A stretch of 29,782 bases of DNA from Pseudomonadota bacterium (GTDB lineage: Bacteria; Pseudomonadota; Gammaproteobacteria; Pseudomonadales; Pseudomonadaceae). This document shows, in pieces, positions 1-6,907 of the stretch. Below the pieces are notes generated by a model, which was not told the origin of the DNA, made no database searches, and worked only from the letters and a program-made list of their open reading frames with translations. The translations under genes were made by a program, and so were the position numbers. The stretch lies in contig JAEWGL010000029.1 in assembly GCA_023388335.1 (NCBI GenBank), positions 1 to 29,782 of the forward strand, given 5' to 3'. The stretch's first letter is position 1. Every line of letters starts with the position of its first letter.

Positions 1-223
1 TGGTCGGCACGCCAGCCGCGACCAGGCGGGCCACGCCTTCCTGGCGCTCGGCCTCGGTCAGCAGGGGCCAGTCGCCCATGGAGCCACAGTAGACCACGGC
101 GCTCATGCCGATCTCGATCAGTTCGCGGGCCTTGGCCACCAGGGCGTCGAAGTCTGGGGTGCGCGCGGCGGTGCACGGGGTCATCAGGGCGGGGATGCAG
201 CCGGTGAAGATATTGTCGCTCAT
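1..223 (-). CDS. lhpC: DapA-family lyase/deaminase, N-terminal part (LhpC-like)
   Basis: Only the first 74 codons lie in the window; the gene runs off the left edge. The visible protein starts MSDNIFTGCIPALMTPCT and includes VVYCGSMGDWPLLTEAERQEG, the N-terminal beta-strand/phosphate-loop pattern of the dihydrodipicolinate synthase (DapA) aldolase/lyase family. The wording closely resembles the Pseudomonas proteins annotated as LhpC (delta-1-pyrroline-4-hydroxy-2-carboxylate deaminase of trans-4-hydroxyproline breakdown), as I recall them. The start ATG at 223 has a GAAGGA ribosome site seven bases upstream. A partly palindromic GTATAC-centred site lies about 110 bp upstream. Family membership is secure; the specific substrate is inferred, because the catalytic lysine region is outside the window. 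Confidence 0.7.
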   Translation of the reverse strand, partial: MSDNIFTGCIPALMTPCTAARTPDFDALVAKARELIEIGMSAVVYCGSMGDWPLLTEAERQEGVARLVAAGVPT

Positions 224-329
224 TGTTTTTCCTTCAACGTCCAGTGGAGTCTCTAACAGTGCGTCTCGCTACAACGTGTCTCGTGGAGCGGGCGCCTGTC
301 TAGCGTGAAAGCCGGAAAGGCTAATTCGA

Positions 330-345
330 ATATCGTATACGTTAT
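330..345. promoter_or_regulatory. GTATAC-centred operator candidate upstream of lhpC-like gene
   Basis: The bases ATATCGTATACGTTAT form an imperfect 16-bp palindrome centred on CGTATACG, with one mismatched pair. GTATAC-centred palindromes are typical of FadR-subfamily GntR regulators. It lies upstream of the minus-strand lhpC-like gene. The regulator is not identified. Confidence 0.35.
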
Positions 346-451
346 ACAATTGAGCGGAGGCTATGTAAAGCACTCGATCTGCTGATGCCATTGGTCTGTG
401 GCCTGGCCGGATCGTAGGTGCATGGGTTGCGGCAGGATCATGACGATCAGA

Positions 452-513
452 GGTGCATGTCTTGAGGGGGTGGCGCCCTTGAGATCGAACGCCGCCCGCG
501 CGGCGCATCGCGG
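452..513 (+). repeat. Left arm of ~62-bp intergenic inverted repeat
   Basis: This arm matches the reverse complement of 601-662 at roughly 50 of 62 positions, with a long identical core reading GGCGCCCTTGAGATCGA followed by CGCCGCCCGCGCG. The arms are separated by 87 bp. GC-rich extragenic repeats with this core are, from memory, common in Pseudomonas genomes. No transposase lies nearby. Confidence 0.7.
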
Positions 514-600
514 TGCTTGAGAACAAAGCCTACAAGGCGCGCGCCCACAGGTTTCAGCTAAATCAATGCGTTAGCGTTCGTCTATGAGAGCGGCCTTGTG

Positions 601-662
601 CCGCCATGGGTCGCGCGGGCGGCGCTCGATCTCAAGGGCGCCACAACATTCAAGACAAGCAC
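601..662 (-). repeat. Right arm of ~62-bp intergenic inverted repeat
   Basis: Inverted partner of 452-513, ending 14 bp beyond the 3' end of sfnR. The pair could form a very long hairpin in RNA read from the sfnR operon and may act as an mRNA-stabilising or attenuating structure, but it has no adjoining T-run. Confidence 0.7.
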
Positions 663-676
663 AGTGGGCGATGGCT

Positions 677-1789
677 TCAGATCGACAGGCGGACGACGCG
701 ATTATCCAGCTCGAAATCCTGGCTACGGCGTTTGTTGACGACCAGCTCGCCGATGGCGATCAGGCGGGTGCGGGTGACGTTGCGCGACAGGCCAAGCAAT
801 TGCGCGGTGTGTACTTGGTTGTAATGGCAGAAGTGATAGGCCGAGCGCAGCAGCGCGGTCTCGACCTTCTCGTGCAGGTTGCCGGGCTGTTCCTCGTAGA
901 GCCGGCGGAAGGCCCGTTGCAACAGTTCGTCCACGGCGTTGCCGTCATCGTCGCGGCCCTGGAAGCTGTCCTCCTGGCGCTCCAGGCGCAAGTTGGACAG
1001 GCGCAGGTCCTCGGCCTGGATGCGGCCATCGCAGCAGGTCAACAGGCTGTGATGGATGACGTTTTCCAGCTCGCGGATATTGCCCGGCCAGCTGTAGCTG
1101 ACCAGCTTGGACTGGGCTTGCGCGGTCAACTCGACCTGGCCGTAGCCCAACCGCTCGCTGTAGGTGCGGATGAAGTGGCGGCTCAGCGGCAGGATGTCGC
1201 CAGGGCGGTCGCGCAAGGCATGCAGTTGCAGGGTCACCACGTTCAGGCGGTAGTACAGGTCCTCGCGGAAATGCCCGGCGTTGATGGCGCGTTCCAGCTG
1301 CACGTTGGTCGCCGCCAGCACCCGTACGTTGATCGGGATGCTCTTGCGCGACCCAAGGCGTACCACCTCGCGTTCTTGCAGCACCCGCAGCAGCTTGACC
1401 TGGATGGCCATCGGCAGGTCGCCGATCTCATCGAGAAACAAAGTGCCGCCGTTGGCCTCCTCGAACCAGCCAGCCTTGGCGCTGAGGGCGCCGGTGAAGG
1501 CGCCTTTCTCGTGGCCGAACAGCTCGGCCTCCACCAGCGATTCGGCGAAGGCGCCGCAGTTGACCGCGACGAACGGGCCGTTGCAGCGTCCGCTGAGGTT
1601 GTGCAGGTGCCGCGCTACCAGTTCCTTGCCCGTCCCTGTCTCGCCAATGATCAGCACACTGGCTTCGCTGGGGGCGATCTGTTGCAGGTGGGCCAGCAGG
1701 GTCTTGGACTTCGGGTCCTCGAACACCTGCGCGGTGGCGCGGATCGACGTCGCCAGGGATGGCGAAGGGGGTAGCGTCAGCAATTGCAT
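677..1789 (-). CDS. sfnR: Sigma-54-dependent enhancer-binding activator SfnR
   Basis: This 370-residue protein is an AAA+ activator of sigma-54 RNA polymerase. Visible motifs are Walker A GETGTGKE (about residues 49-56), the sigma-54 contact loop GAFTGA (about 96-101), Walker B GGTLFLDEIGDLP, and a C-terminal Fis-like helix-turn-helix containing TAQLLGLSRNVTRTRL. There is almost no N-terminal sensor domain, as in SfnR, which is controlled by its own level rather than by phosphorylation or ligand. It is the last gene of the msuE-msuD-msuC-sfnR unit, 12 bp after msuC, with a GAGAG ribosome site. SfnR family members activate dimethylsulfone and methanesulfonate genes under sulfate limitation. 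Because the operon itself has a sigma-54 promoter, positive autoregulation is likely. P. aeruginosa has two SfnR paralogues; I cannot say which this matches. Confidence 0.85.
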   Translation of the reverse strand: MQLLTLPPSPSLATSIRATAQVFEDPKSKTLLAHLQQIAPSEASVLIIGETGTGKELVARHLHNLSGRCNGPFVAVNCGAFAESLVEAELFGHEKGAFTGALSAKAGWFEEANGGTLFLDEIGDLPMAIQVKLLRVLQEREVVRLGSRKSIPINVRVLAATNVQLERAINAGHFREDLYYRLNVVTLQLHALRDRPGDILPLSRHFIRTYSERLGYGQVELTAQAQSKLVSYSWPGNIRELENVIHHSLLTCCDGRIQAEDLRLSNLRLERQEDSFQGRDDDGNAVDELLQRAFRRLYEEQPGNLHEKVETALLRSAYHFCHYNQVHTAQLLGLSRNVTRTRLIAIGELVVNKRRSQDFELDNRVVRLSI

Positions 1790-1801
1790 ATGGGCTCTCG
1801 C

Positions 1802-2989
1802 TCAGGAATAGAAGGTCGGTGTCGGGCGCTTGCCGTTCAAGGCCCAGTCGCCCAGCTCGTGCAGCTTGTAGTCCAGCGGATCGTGCAGGGTCTGGGTGCG
1901 CAGGTTGCGCCAGAAGCGGTCCAGGCGCAGGGCTGCATGGGTGGCACGCGCGCCGGTGACCTCGAACAGCCGGCTACAGAGGTCCAGGCCGGTGCGGCTG
2001 GCCGCGACCTTGGCGCTGCTGATCGACAAGGCCAGGCGCGCACGCTCCTCGCTGCCCAGCTCGGCGCCCTTGTTCCAGGCTTCGTCCAATTGCACCAAGG
2101 CGCGCTCGACCAGCACCCGTACGCCTTCGAGCGCCGCCCAGAACTCGCCGTAGTGACGCAGTACGTAGGGGTCTTCGCTGACGTCGCGGGCCTTGGAGGT
2201 GAACCAGGGACGGCTCTCCTTGAGGGTGTACTGGCGGGCCTCCTCGAAGGCGCCTTCGCTGATGCCCAGGAACAGGTTGGTGAAGTGCAGCTGGGCAATC
2301 AGCGGCCGCAGGCAGGCAAAAGGCGTGCTAAGGGGGCCAGGGTCCAGCAGCAGTTCGGACTCCTCGATCCGCACCCGCTCAAAGGTGGCGCTGCCGCTGT
2401 CGGTCTGGCGCTGGCCCATGTTGTCCCAATCATCATGCAAGGTGATGCCGGTGCGTCCGCTGGGGATGGCGGCGATCACCAGTTTGCCGCCGGCGTTCTC
2501 GTCGACCGCCGAGGCGATGAGCATTTCCGAGTCGCTGGCCCCGGAGCAGAAGCTCTTGCGTCCGGAAAACTCGCGCCAGCCGTCGAAGGTCTTCATGACC
2601 GTGCGGGTGTCGAGTGGGTTCAGGGCATTACCCCAGAACCAGTTCTGCCGAGCGGTCTGCTCGAACCACGGCTGCCATTGCTCGGGCCGCGCGAACAGCC
2701 GCACGGTGGCCAGCATCAAGTGGTGGAAGCCAAAGACGTGGGCGATCGAGCTGTCGACCTTGGCGAACTCGCGGACCACGTCGAAGGTTTCGCGCCAGCT
2801 GGCGCCCTGGCCGCCGAAGCGTGTCGGGATGCTCAGGGCCAACAGGCCGCTACGGCGCAGGGCGTCGCGCTCGGCCAGTGGCGTGCCACCTTGCCTGTCG
2901 CGCTCGGCTGCGGTGGTGGCGAATTCGGCGGCCAGGTTGCGGGCCAGCTGCAAGGGGGTGGTGAAGGGGTCGGGCATGGGCGATGTCAC
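1802..2989 (-). CDS. msuC: MsuC, acyl-CoA dehydrogenase-fold FMNH2 monooxygenase
   Basis: A 395-residue protein of the acyl-CoA dehydrogenase/DszC fold. It shows the N-terminal helical domain (LARNLAAEFATTAAERDRQG), a central beta domain (residues ~125-225, with FSGRKSFCSGASDSEMLI), and a C-terminal four-helix domain including LRLDRFWRNLRTQTLHDP, typical of the DszC/SfnB branch. In msuEDC operons MsuC oxidises methanesulfinate to methanesulfonate with reduced flavin supplied by MsuE. The start at 2989 is a GTG with GGAG six bases upstream; an ATG four codons later is possible. It lies 13 bp after msuD and 12 bp before sfnR, so it is co-transcribed. The family and operon position agree; the exact sulfur substrate is inferred from that. 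Confidence 0.8.
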   Translation of the reverse strand: MTSPMPDPFTTPLQLARNLAAEFATTAAERDRQGGTPLAERDALRRSGLLALSIPTRFGGQGASWRETFDVVREFAKVDSSIAHVFGFHHLMLATVRLFARPEQWQPWFEQTARQNWFWGNALNPLDTRTVMKTFDGWREFSGRKSFCSGASDSEMLIASAVDENAGGKLVIAAIPSGRTGITLHDDWDNMGQRQTDSGSATFERVRIEESELLLDPGPLSTPFACLRPLIAQLHFTNLFLGISEGAFEEARQYTLKESRPWFTSKARDVSEDPYVLRHYGEFWAALEGVRVLVERALVQLDEAWNKGAELGSEERARLALSISSAKVAASRTGLDLCSRLFEVTGARATHAALRLDRFWRNLRTQTLHDPLDYKLHELGDWALNGKRPTPTFYS

Positions 2990-3002
2990 GAAAGTCTCCA
3001 GG

Positions 3003-4154
3003 TCAGGCCGGTTGCTTGCGGGCGGCGGGCAGCACGTCGTTGGCGATCATCTCGCCGAACGGGCCGGTCAGGTTGGTCTGGCCGCCAGTGGCTAGGCTGG
3101 CATACGGCTCGGGCAACAGCGGGAAGACCAGTTCGGCGAAGCGGTAGGCCTCTTCCAGGTGCGGGTAGCCGGAGAAGATGAAGCTGTCGATGCCCAGGTC
3201 GGCATATTCCTTGATGCGCTCGGCCACCTGCTCGGGGCTGCCCACCAACGCAGTCCCTGCACCGCCGCGCACCAGGCCGACGCCCGCCCAGAGATTAGGC
3301 GCGACCACCAGGTTGTCGCGTCGCCCGCCATGCAGCGAGGCCATGCGCCGCTGCCCTTCGGAATCGAAGCGGGCAAAGGACTGCTGGGCTGCGGCGATGG
3401 TGGCGTCATCGATGTGCGCGATCAGCGCGTCGGCGGCGCTCCAGGCCTCGGCCTCGGTCGGACGCACGATCACGTGCAAGCGGATGCCGAATTTCACCGT
3501 GCGGCCGTGGCGGGCGGCGCGCTCGCGCACGTCGGCGATCTTGGCCGCCACCGCGGCAGGCGGCTCCCCCCAGGTCAGGTAGACGTCGATCTGTTCGCCA
3601 GCCAGGTCATGCGCCGCTTCGGAAGAACCGCCGAAGTACAGCGGCGGATAGGGTTTCTGGATCGGCGGATAGAGCGCCTTGGCATTTTGCACGTTGAGGT
3701 GCTTGCCGACGAAGTCCACCGACTCGCCCTGCAGCACCTGGCGCCAGATGCGCAGGAACTCGTCGGCCACCTCGTAGCGTTCGCTGTGGCTGAGGTGGAT
3801 GCCGTCGCCGCGGTTTTCGTCGGGGTCGCCGCCGGTGACCACATTGATCAGCAGGCGCCCGCCGGACAGCCGGTCGAGCGTGGCGGCCATGCGCGCCGAT
3901 ACGGTGGGTGAAATGATCCCCGGACGGATGGCCACCAGAAAGCGCAGGCGCTCGGTCAGCGGCGCCAGGGCCGAGGCCACTACCCAGGAGTCCTCGCAGG
4001 AGCGGCCGGTGGGGATCAGCACCCCGTGGTAGCCGAGGCTGTCGGCGGCCTGGGCCACCTGCTTGAGGTAGTTCAGGGTGACGGGGCGGGCACCTTGGGT
4101 GGTGCCCAGGTAATGGCCATCACCGTGGGTCGGCAGGAACCAGAAGACATTCAT
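3003..4154 (-). CDS. msuD: MsuD, FMNH2-dependent methanesulfonate monooxygenase
   Basis: A 383-residue member of the bacterial luciferase-like SsuD/MsuD family. It begins MNVFWFLPTHGDGHYLG and carries LINVVTGGDPDENRGDG and YPPLYFGGSSEAAHDLAGEQIDVYLTWGEP, near-diagnostic for two-component alkanesulfonate monooxygenases. The reaction cleaves methanesulfonate (or related alkanesulfonates) to sulfite and aldehyde using FMNH2 from MsuE and oxygen in the cytoplasm. I start it at the ATG at 4154, which has GAGGAG six bases upstream; the in-frame TTG two codons earlier has no such site. It sits 10 bp after msuE and 13 bp before msuC. SsuD is the close relative, but linkage to msuC and sfnR favours MsuD. 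Confidence 0.87.
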   Translation of the reverse strand: MNVFWFLPTHGDGHYLGTTQGARPVTLNYLKQVAQAADSLGYHGVLIPTGRSCEDSWVVASALAPLTERLRFLVAIRPGIISPTVSARMAATLDRLSGGRLLINVVTGGDPDENRGDGIHLSHSERYEVADEFLRIWRQVLQGESVDFVGKHLNVQNAKALYPPIQKPYPPLYFGGSSEAAHDLAGEQIDVYLTWGEPPAAVAAKIADVRERAARHGRTVKFGIRLHVIVRPTEAEAWSAADALIAHIDDATIAAAQQSFARFDSEGQRRMASLHGGRRDNLVVAPNLWAGVGLVRGGAGTALVGSPEQVAERIKEYADLGIDSFIFSGYPHLEEAYRFAELVFPLLPEPYASLATGGQTNLTGPFGEMIANDVLPAARKQPA

Positions 4155-4164
4155 CGGCAACTCC

Positions 4165-4725
4165 TCAGGCGATCTGGCGCAGCGCGCGCGGGACGGTGAT
4201 CAGGGGCAAGGCGCGGTCCACGGCCAGGCGGATGCGTGCCTGCAGCAGCTCGCAGGTGATTTGGTAATTGTGGAAATCGCCTTCGCTGGCATAGACCCCC
4301 AACGGCAGTGTCAGCGACTGGAAGAAGCTCAGCAGCGGTCGCAGCTGGTGATCGATGACCAAGGCGTGACGCGGGCTGCCTCCCGTGGCGGCGAGCAGTA
4401 CCGGCGTGTCGATCAGCGCATCCTGGCCGACCAGGTCGAACAGGTGCTTGAGCAGGCCGGGGTAAGAGCCGCGGTAGACCGGCGAGGCGATGATCAACAG
4501 GTCGGCGGCTTCGATGGCCTGGATCTGCGTCTCGACGTCGGTGGGCAGTTCACTGCGACTCAAGGCGCTACCCAGCGGGCGCGCGATGGCCCCCAGTTCC
4601 ACCACCTGGGTCTGGATCGCCAGGTGCTCGCCGAAGGCTTCGGCGATCGCTTCGGCCAAGACCAAGGTTCGGGAAGGGCGATAGGCCCCACCGGACACAG
4701 CAACGACTTTCAAGGGGGTGCTCAT
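4165..4725 (-). CDS. msuE: MsuE, NAD(P)H-dependent FMN reductase
   Basis: A 186-residue flavodoxin-like reductase beginning MSTPLKVVAVSGGAYRPSRT, with the flavin-binding SPVYRGSYPGLLKHLFDLV segment of the SsuE/MsuE family. It provides FMNH2 to MsuC and MsuD. A longer frame is open to 4794, but the sigma-54 promoter at 4776-4790 lies inside that extension, so translation must begin at the ATG at 4725, which has AAAAGGA about eight bases upstream. The resulting length is the one I expect for MsuE. It is the first gene of the four-gene operon. Confidence 0.88.
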   Translation of the reverse strand: MSTPLKVVAVSGGAYRPSRTLVLAEAIAEAFGEHLAIQTQVVELGAIARPLGSALSRSELPTDVETQIQAIEAADLLIIASPVYRGSYPGLLKHLFDLVGQDALIDTPVLLAATGGSPRHALVIDHQLRPLLSFFQSLTLPLGVYASEGDFHNYQITCELLQARIRLAVDRALPLITVPRALRQIA

Positions 4726-4775
4726 CTTCGAATCCTTTTGCGTGAAGCCCGTGGGCAGGGCGGTAGGCTCAGGTG

Positions 4776-4790
4776 GCAAATCCTGTGCCA
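4776..4790 (-). promoter_or_regulatory. Sigma-54 promoter of msuE-msuD-msuC-sfnR
   Basis: On the minus strand the bases read TGGCACAGGATTTGC. This matches the sigma-54 consensus TGGCAC-N5-TTGC, with GG and GC ten bases apart. It ends 50 bp before the msuE ATG. Transcription should start about 12 bp further, near 4764. The operon also encodes a sigma-54 activator, which supports function. Confidence 0.85.
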
Positions 4791-4794
4791 GCAC

Positions 4795-5089
4795 GCAACC
4801 TGCTGATTTACGAGGGTTCTTCTCAGTGCTGCAGAGAGTGGGTGTCGCCTGGGCAACTGTTGCTGTTGAAGCAGTGTTCCCAGGTCAACAGCGGGGGTGT
4901 TGCTTGACTGGAGACAGTTATAGAGGAAAGGAAATTAAACAAAAAAGAATAAATAGTAATTTTTATAGGTTATTTGGAAATATAGGAGGGGCTCTCGTTC
5001 GCTCAGGAGATGGACGGGAGCGAGGATCTCCCGTGAGAAGAGTCGTCGATGTCCCGAGTGGGCGCTTCAATGGATTTGCAGTTAGCTAC
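4795..5089. other. Upstream control region between msuE and malic enzyme
   Basis: No gene is supported here. The first ~100 bp upstream of the sigma-54 promoter hold a CCTGGG/CCCAGG inverted repeat (4848-4884), a plausible activator site. From about 4921 to 4985 the DNA is strikingly AT-rich for this genome, with A- and T-runs. Beyond that it leads into the malic enzyme promoter. Confidence 0.6.
4848..4884. promoter_or_regulatory. Candidate upstream activator site for the msu operon
   Basis: CCTGGG at 4848-4853 and CCCAGG at 4879-4884 form an inverted repeat, with TGTTG/CAACA words inside and beside it. It is about 60-95 bp upstream of the sigma-54 promoter, the normal distance for an enhancer-binding protein such as SfnR. 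I do not know an SfnR consensus well enough to call a match. Confidence 0.35.
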
Positions 5090-5117
5090 TTGGATTCAGC
5101 ATTCATAGGTGTATATT
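5090..5117 (+). promoter_or_regulatory. Sigma-70 promoter of malic enzyme
   Basis: TTGGAT (5090-5095) and TATATT (5112-5117) are 16 bp apart, a good -35/-10 pair. The -10 lies inside the palindrome at 5111-5130, so binding there would block RNA polymerase. Confidence 0.55.
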
Positions 5118-5130
5118 GAATTCAAAATAC
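5111..5130. promoter_or_regulatory. GntR-type operator before malic enzyme (copy 1 of 3)
   Basis: GTATATTGAATTCAAAATAC is a 20-bp palindrome with one mismatched pair. It differs by one base from the perfect palindrome at 14936-14955 before the aminotransferase operon, 9.8 kb away. Its centre TTGAATTCAA fits FadR-subfamily GntR operators. The GntR protein encoded at 15068-15793 is the obvious candidate ligand. Confidence 0.7.
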
Positions 5131-5149
5131 AAAAAGCCAGGAGAGCGCG

Positions 5150-6817
5150 ATGACTGAACGTACCCTACAAGTCCCTTTCGTGGGCCCGACCCTATTGGGA
5201 ACCCCTCTACTCAACAAGGGAACGGCGTTTAGCCTGCAAGAGCGCGACGCCTTGCACCTGCGAGGTTTACTTCCCCAGGAGGTCGAAACCATCGATCAGC
5301 AGGCGCGGCGCGCTTACCAGCAGTACCAGGCGTGCACCACCGATCTGGACAAGCACATCCTGTTGCGCTCGATCCAGGACTCCAACGAAACCCTTTTCTA
5401 TCGGGTGGTCGATGACCATCTTGATGAAATGCTGCCGATTATCTACACGCCCACCGTCGGCAAGGTCTGCCAGGAATTCTCCCGCATCTATCGCAGCCAT
5501 CGGGGTTTGTTCATCAGCATCGCCGATCAGGCGCGCATCGACGAGATCCTCAACAATGTCACCAAGGAGCATGTGAAGGTCATTGTCGTCAGTGATTGCG
5601 AGCGCATTCTGGGGCTTGGCGATCAGGGTGTCGGCGGCATGGGCATTCCCATCGGCAAGCTGTCGTTGTATACCGCCTGTGGTGGCATCAGCCCGGCCTA
5701 TACGCTGCCGGTGGTGCTCGATGTGGGCACCAATAATCCGGCGCTGCTGGAGGACCCCCTGTATTTCGGACGCCGGGAAGAGCGCATTCGCGGGGCGCAA
5801 TACGACGAGTTCCTGCAGGCTTTCGTGGAGGGGATCCAACGGCGCTGGCCTGAAGCGATCCTGCAATTCGAAGACTTTGCCCTGACCAACGCCATGCCCC
5901 TGTTGGCGCGTTATCGCGATCAGCTGTGCTGCTTCAACGACGATATTCAAGGCACCGCCGCGGTGACCGTCGGCACCTTGCTGGCGGCCTGCAAGGTCAA
6001 GGGGCAGCGGCTGTCCGAACAGACGGTTGCGTTCGTCGGCGCAGGTTCCGCCGGCTGCGGCATTGCCGAGCAGATCATTGCCGCCATGCAGTTGGAGGGC
6101 TTGAGCGAGTCCCAGGCCCGCAGTCAGGTGTACTTGCTCAACAGCAAAGGCTTGCTCACCGACCGCCAATCCAATCTCTATGATTTCCAGCAACGCCTGG
6201 CGCACTCCAGCGAGTCGCTGGCGCAGTGGGAATTCAGCGGTGACTGGCCGTCGCTGCATGAAGTCGTCAGCAACGCCAAGCCCACCGTGCTGATCGGTGT
6301 TTCGGGCAAGGCCGGCCTGTTTACCCAGCCGATCATCCAGACGATGTTTGCCCATTGTGCGCAACCGATCATCATGCCGTTGTCCAACCCGACCTCGCAG
6401 ATCGAAGCGCACCCTGAGGACATTCTGCAATGGACCGAAGGGCAGGCGCTGGTGGCCACGGGGAGTCCGTTTCTGCCGATCGAGCTGGCGGGCAAGACCT
6501 TCCCCATCGCTCAGTGCAATAATTCCTACATCTTCCCTGGTATTGGCTTGGGGGCAATTGCCAGCAAGGCGACACGCATCACCGACGGCATGCTCATGGC
6601 TTCAGCCCAGGCACTGGCCGAAAGCGCCGGCCCTGGGCAAATGTTGCCTTCCTTGCGTGACGTCCAAGCGGTGAGCAAGCACATCGCCTTCGCGGTCGGC
6701 ATGGCGGCCCAGCGTGACGGCGTAGCCCCGCCTTTGTCCGAAGACGCATTGCAGGACGCCATCGAGCAGCAGTTCTGGCAGCCGATCTACCGCCAGTACG
6801 TACGTCGACCGGAGTAA
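5150..6817 (+). CDS. maeA: NAD-type malic enzyme (large form)
   Basis: A 555-residue malic enzyme: oxidative decarboxylation of malate to pyruvate, CO2 and NAD(P)H in the cytoplasm. Key segments are IIYTPTVG (catalytic tyrosine region, residues ~98-105), GLGDQGVGGMGIPIGKLSLYTACGG, FEDFALTNA and CFNDDIQGTAAVT (metal and substrate binding), and VAFVGAGSAGCGIAEQI (dinucleotide fold, ~293-309). Length matches the MaeA/SfcA class, not the ~420- or ~760-residue MaeB types. The start has AGGAG seven bases upstream. It stands alone, bounded by a GntR-type operator and a terminator. The shared operator suggests co-regulation with the aminotransferase module, which would fit glyoxylate use through malate. 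Pseudomonas normally also has a housekeeping copy, so this may be a dedicated paralogue. Confidence 0.9.
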   Translation: MTERTLQVPFVGPTLLGTPLLNKGTAFSLQERDALHLRGLLPQEVETIDQQARRAYQQYQACTTDLDKHILLRSIQDSNETLFYRVVDDHLDEMLPIIYTPTVGKVCQEFSRIYRSHRGLFISIADQARIDEILNNVTKEHVKVIVVSDCERILGLGDQGVGGMGIPIGKLSLYTACGGISPAYTLPVVLDVGTNNPALLEDPLYFGRREERIRGAQYDEFLQAFVEGIQRRWPEAILQFEDFALTNAMPLLARYRDQLCCFNDDIQGTAAVTVGTLLAACKVKGQRLSEQTVAFVGAGSAGCGIAEQIIAAMQLEGLSESQARSQVYLLNSKGLLTDRQSNLYDFQQRLAHSSESLAQWEFSGDWPSLHEVVSNAKPTVLIGVSGKAGLFTQPIIQTMFAHCAQPIIMPLSNPTSQIEAHPEDILQWTEGQALVATGSPFLPIELAGKTFPIAQCNNSYIFPGIGLGAIASKATRITDGMLMASAQALAESAGPGQMLPSLRDVQAVSKHIAFAVGMAAQRDGVAPPLSEDALQDAIEQQFWQPIYRQYVRRPE

Positions 6818-6828
6818 GTATCGAGGCC

Positions 6829-6861
6829 AAAAAAATCCTGCCAGTGTGGCGGGATTTTTTT
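6829..6861. terminator. Bidirectional terminator between malic enzyme and glxR
   Basis: AAAAAAATCCTGCCA, loop GTG, then TGGCGGGATTTTTTT gives a 15-bp stem with a single wobble and A/T runs at both ends. It can therefore stop transcription from both convergent genes. Confidence 0.88.
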
Positions 6862-6876
6862 GATGGGCAGGCTACA

Positions 6877-6900
6877 CCCAACCTCTGTAAAGAGGCTGGG
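6877..6900. terminator. Second hairpin just after glxR
   Basis: CCCAACCTCT, loop GTAA, AGAGGCTGGG pair at 9 of 10 positions plus a wobble. It is seven bases past the glxR stop on the minus strand. There is no T-run, so it may protect the 3' end of the message rather than terminate by itself. Confidence 0.45.
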
Positions 6901-6907
6901 CGGGCTG

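Larger units (their letters stand above)
224..676. other. Gene-free region between lhpC-like gene and sfnR
   Basis: No credible gene is seen in these 453 bases. The left part should carry the promoter of the lhpC-like gene and holds a GTATAC-centred operator candidate near 330-345. The right part holds two inverted copies of a ~62-bp repeat. The short open frames here (for example 269-526 minus and 606-824 plus) fall on the repeat arms and share the same arginine/glycine-rich wording, which is typical of translated intergenic repeats rather than genes. Confidence 0.7.

Noticed and set aside
269..824. Short frames in the region before sfnR (269-526 minus, 606-824 plus)
   Set aside because: They fall on the two repeat arms and encode near-identical Arg/Gly-rich peptides, so they are translated repeat sequence.
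584..3181. Long plus-strand frames (584-1774, 1784-3181) opposite sfnR and msuC
   Set aside because: They lie antisense to well-recognised genes, have no family resemblance, and show the Ala/Gly/Gln/Val-rich composition expected of antisense frames in high-GC DNA.
5267..6430. 387-codon minus frame opposite malic enzyme
   Set aside because: Pure shadow of a strongly conserved gene; no ribosome site and no recognisable motif.
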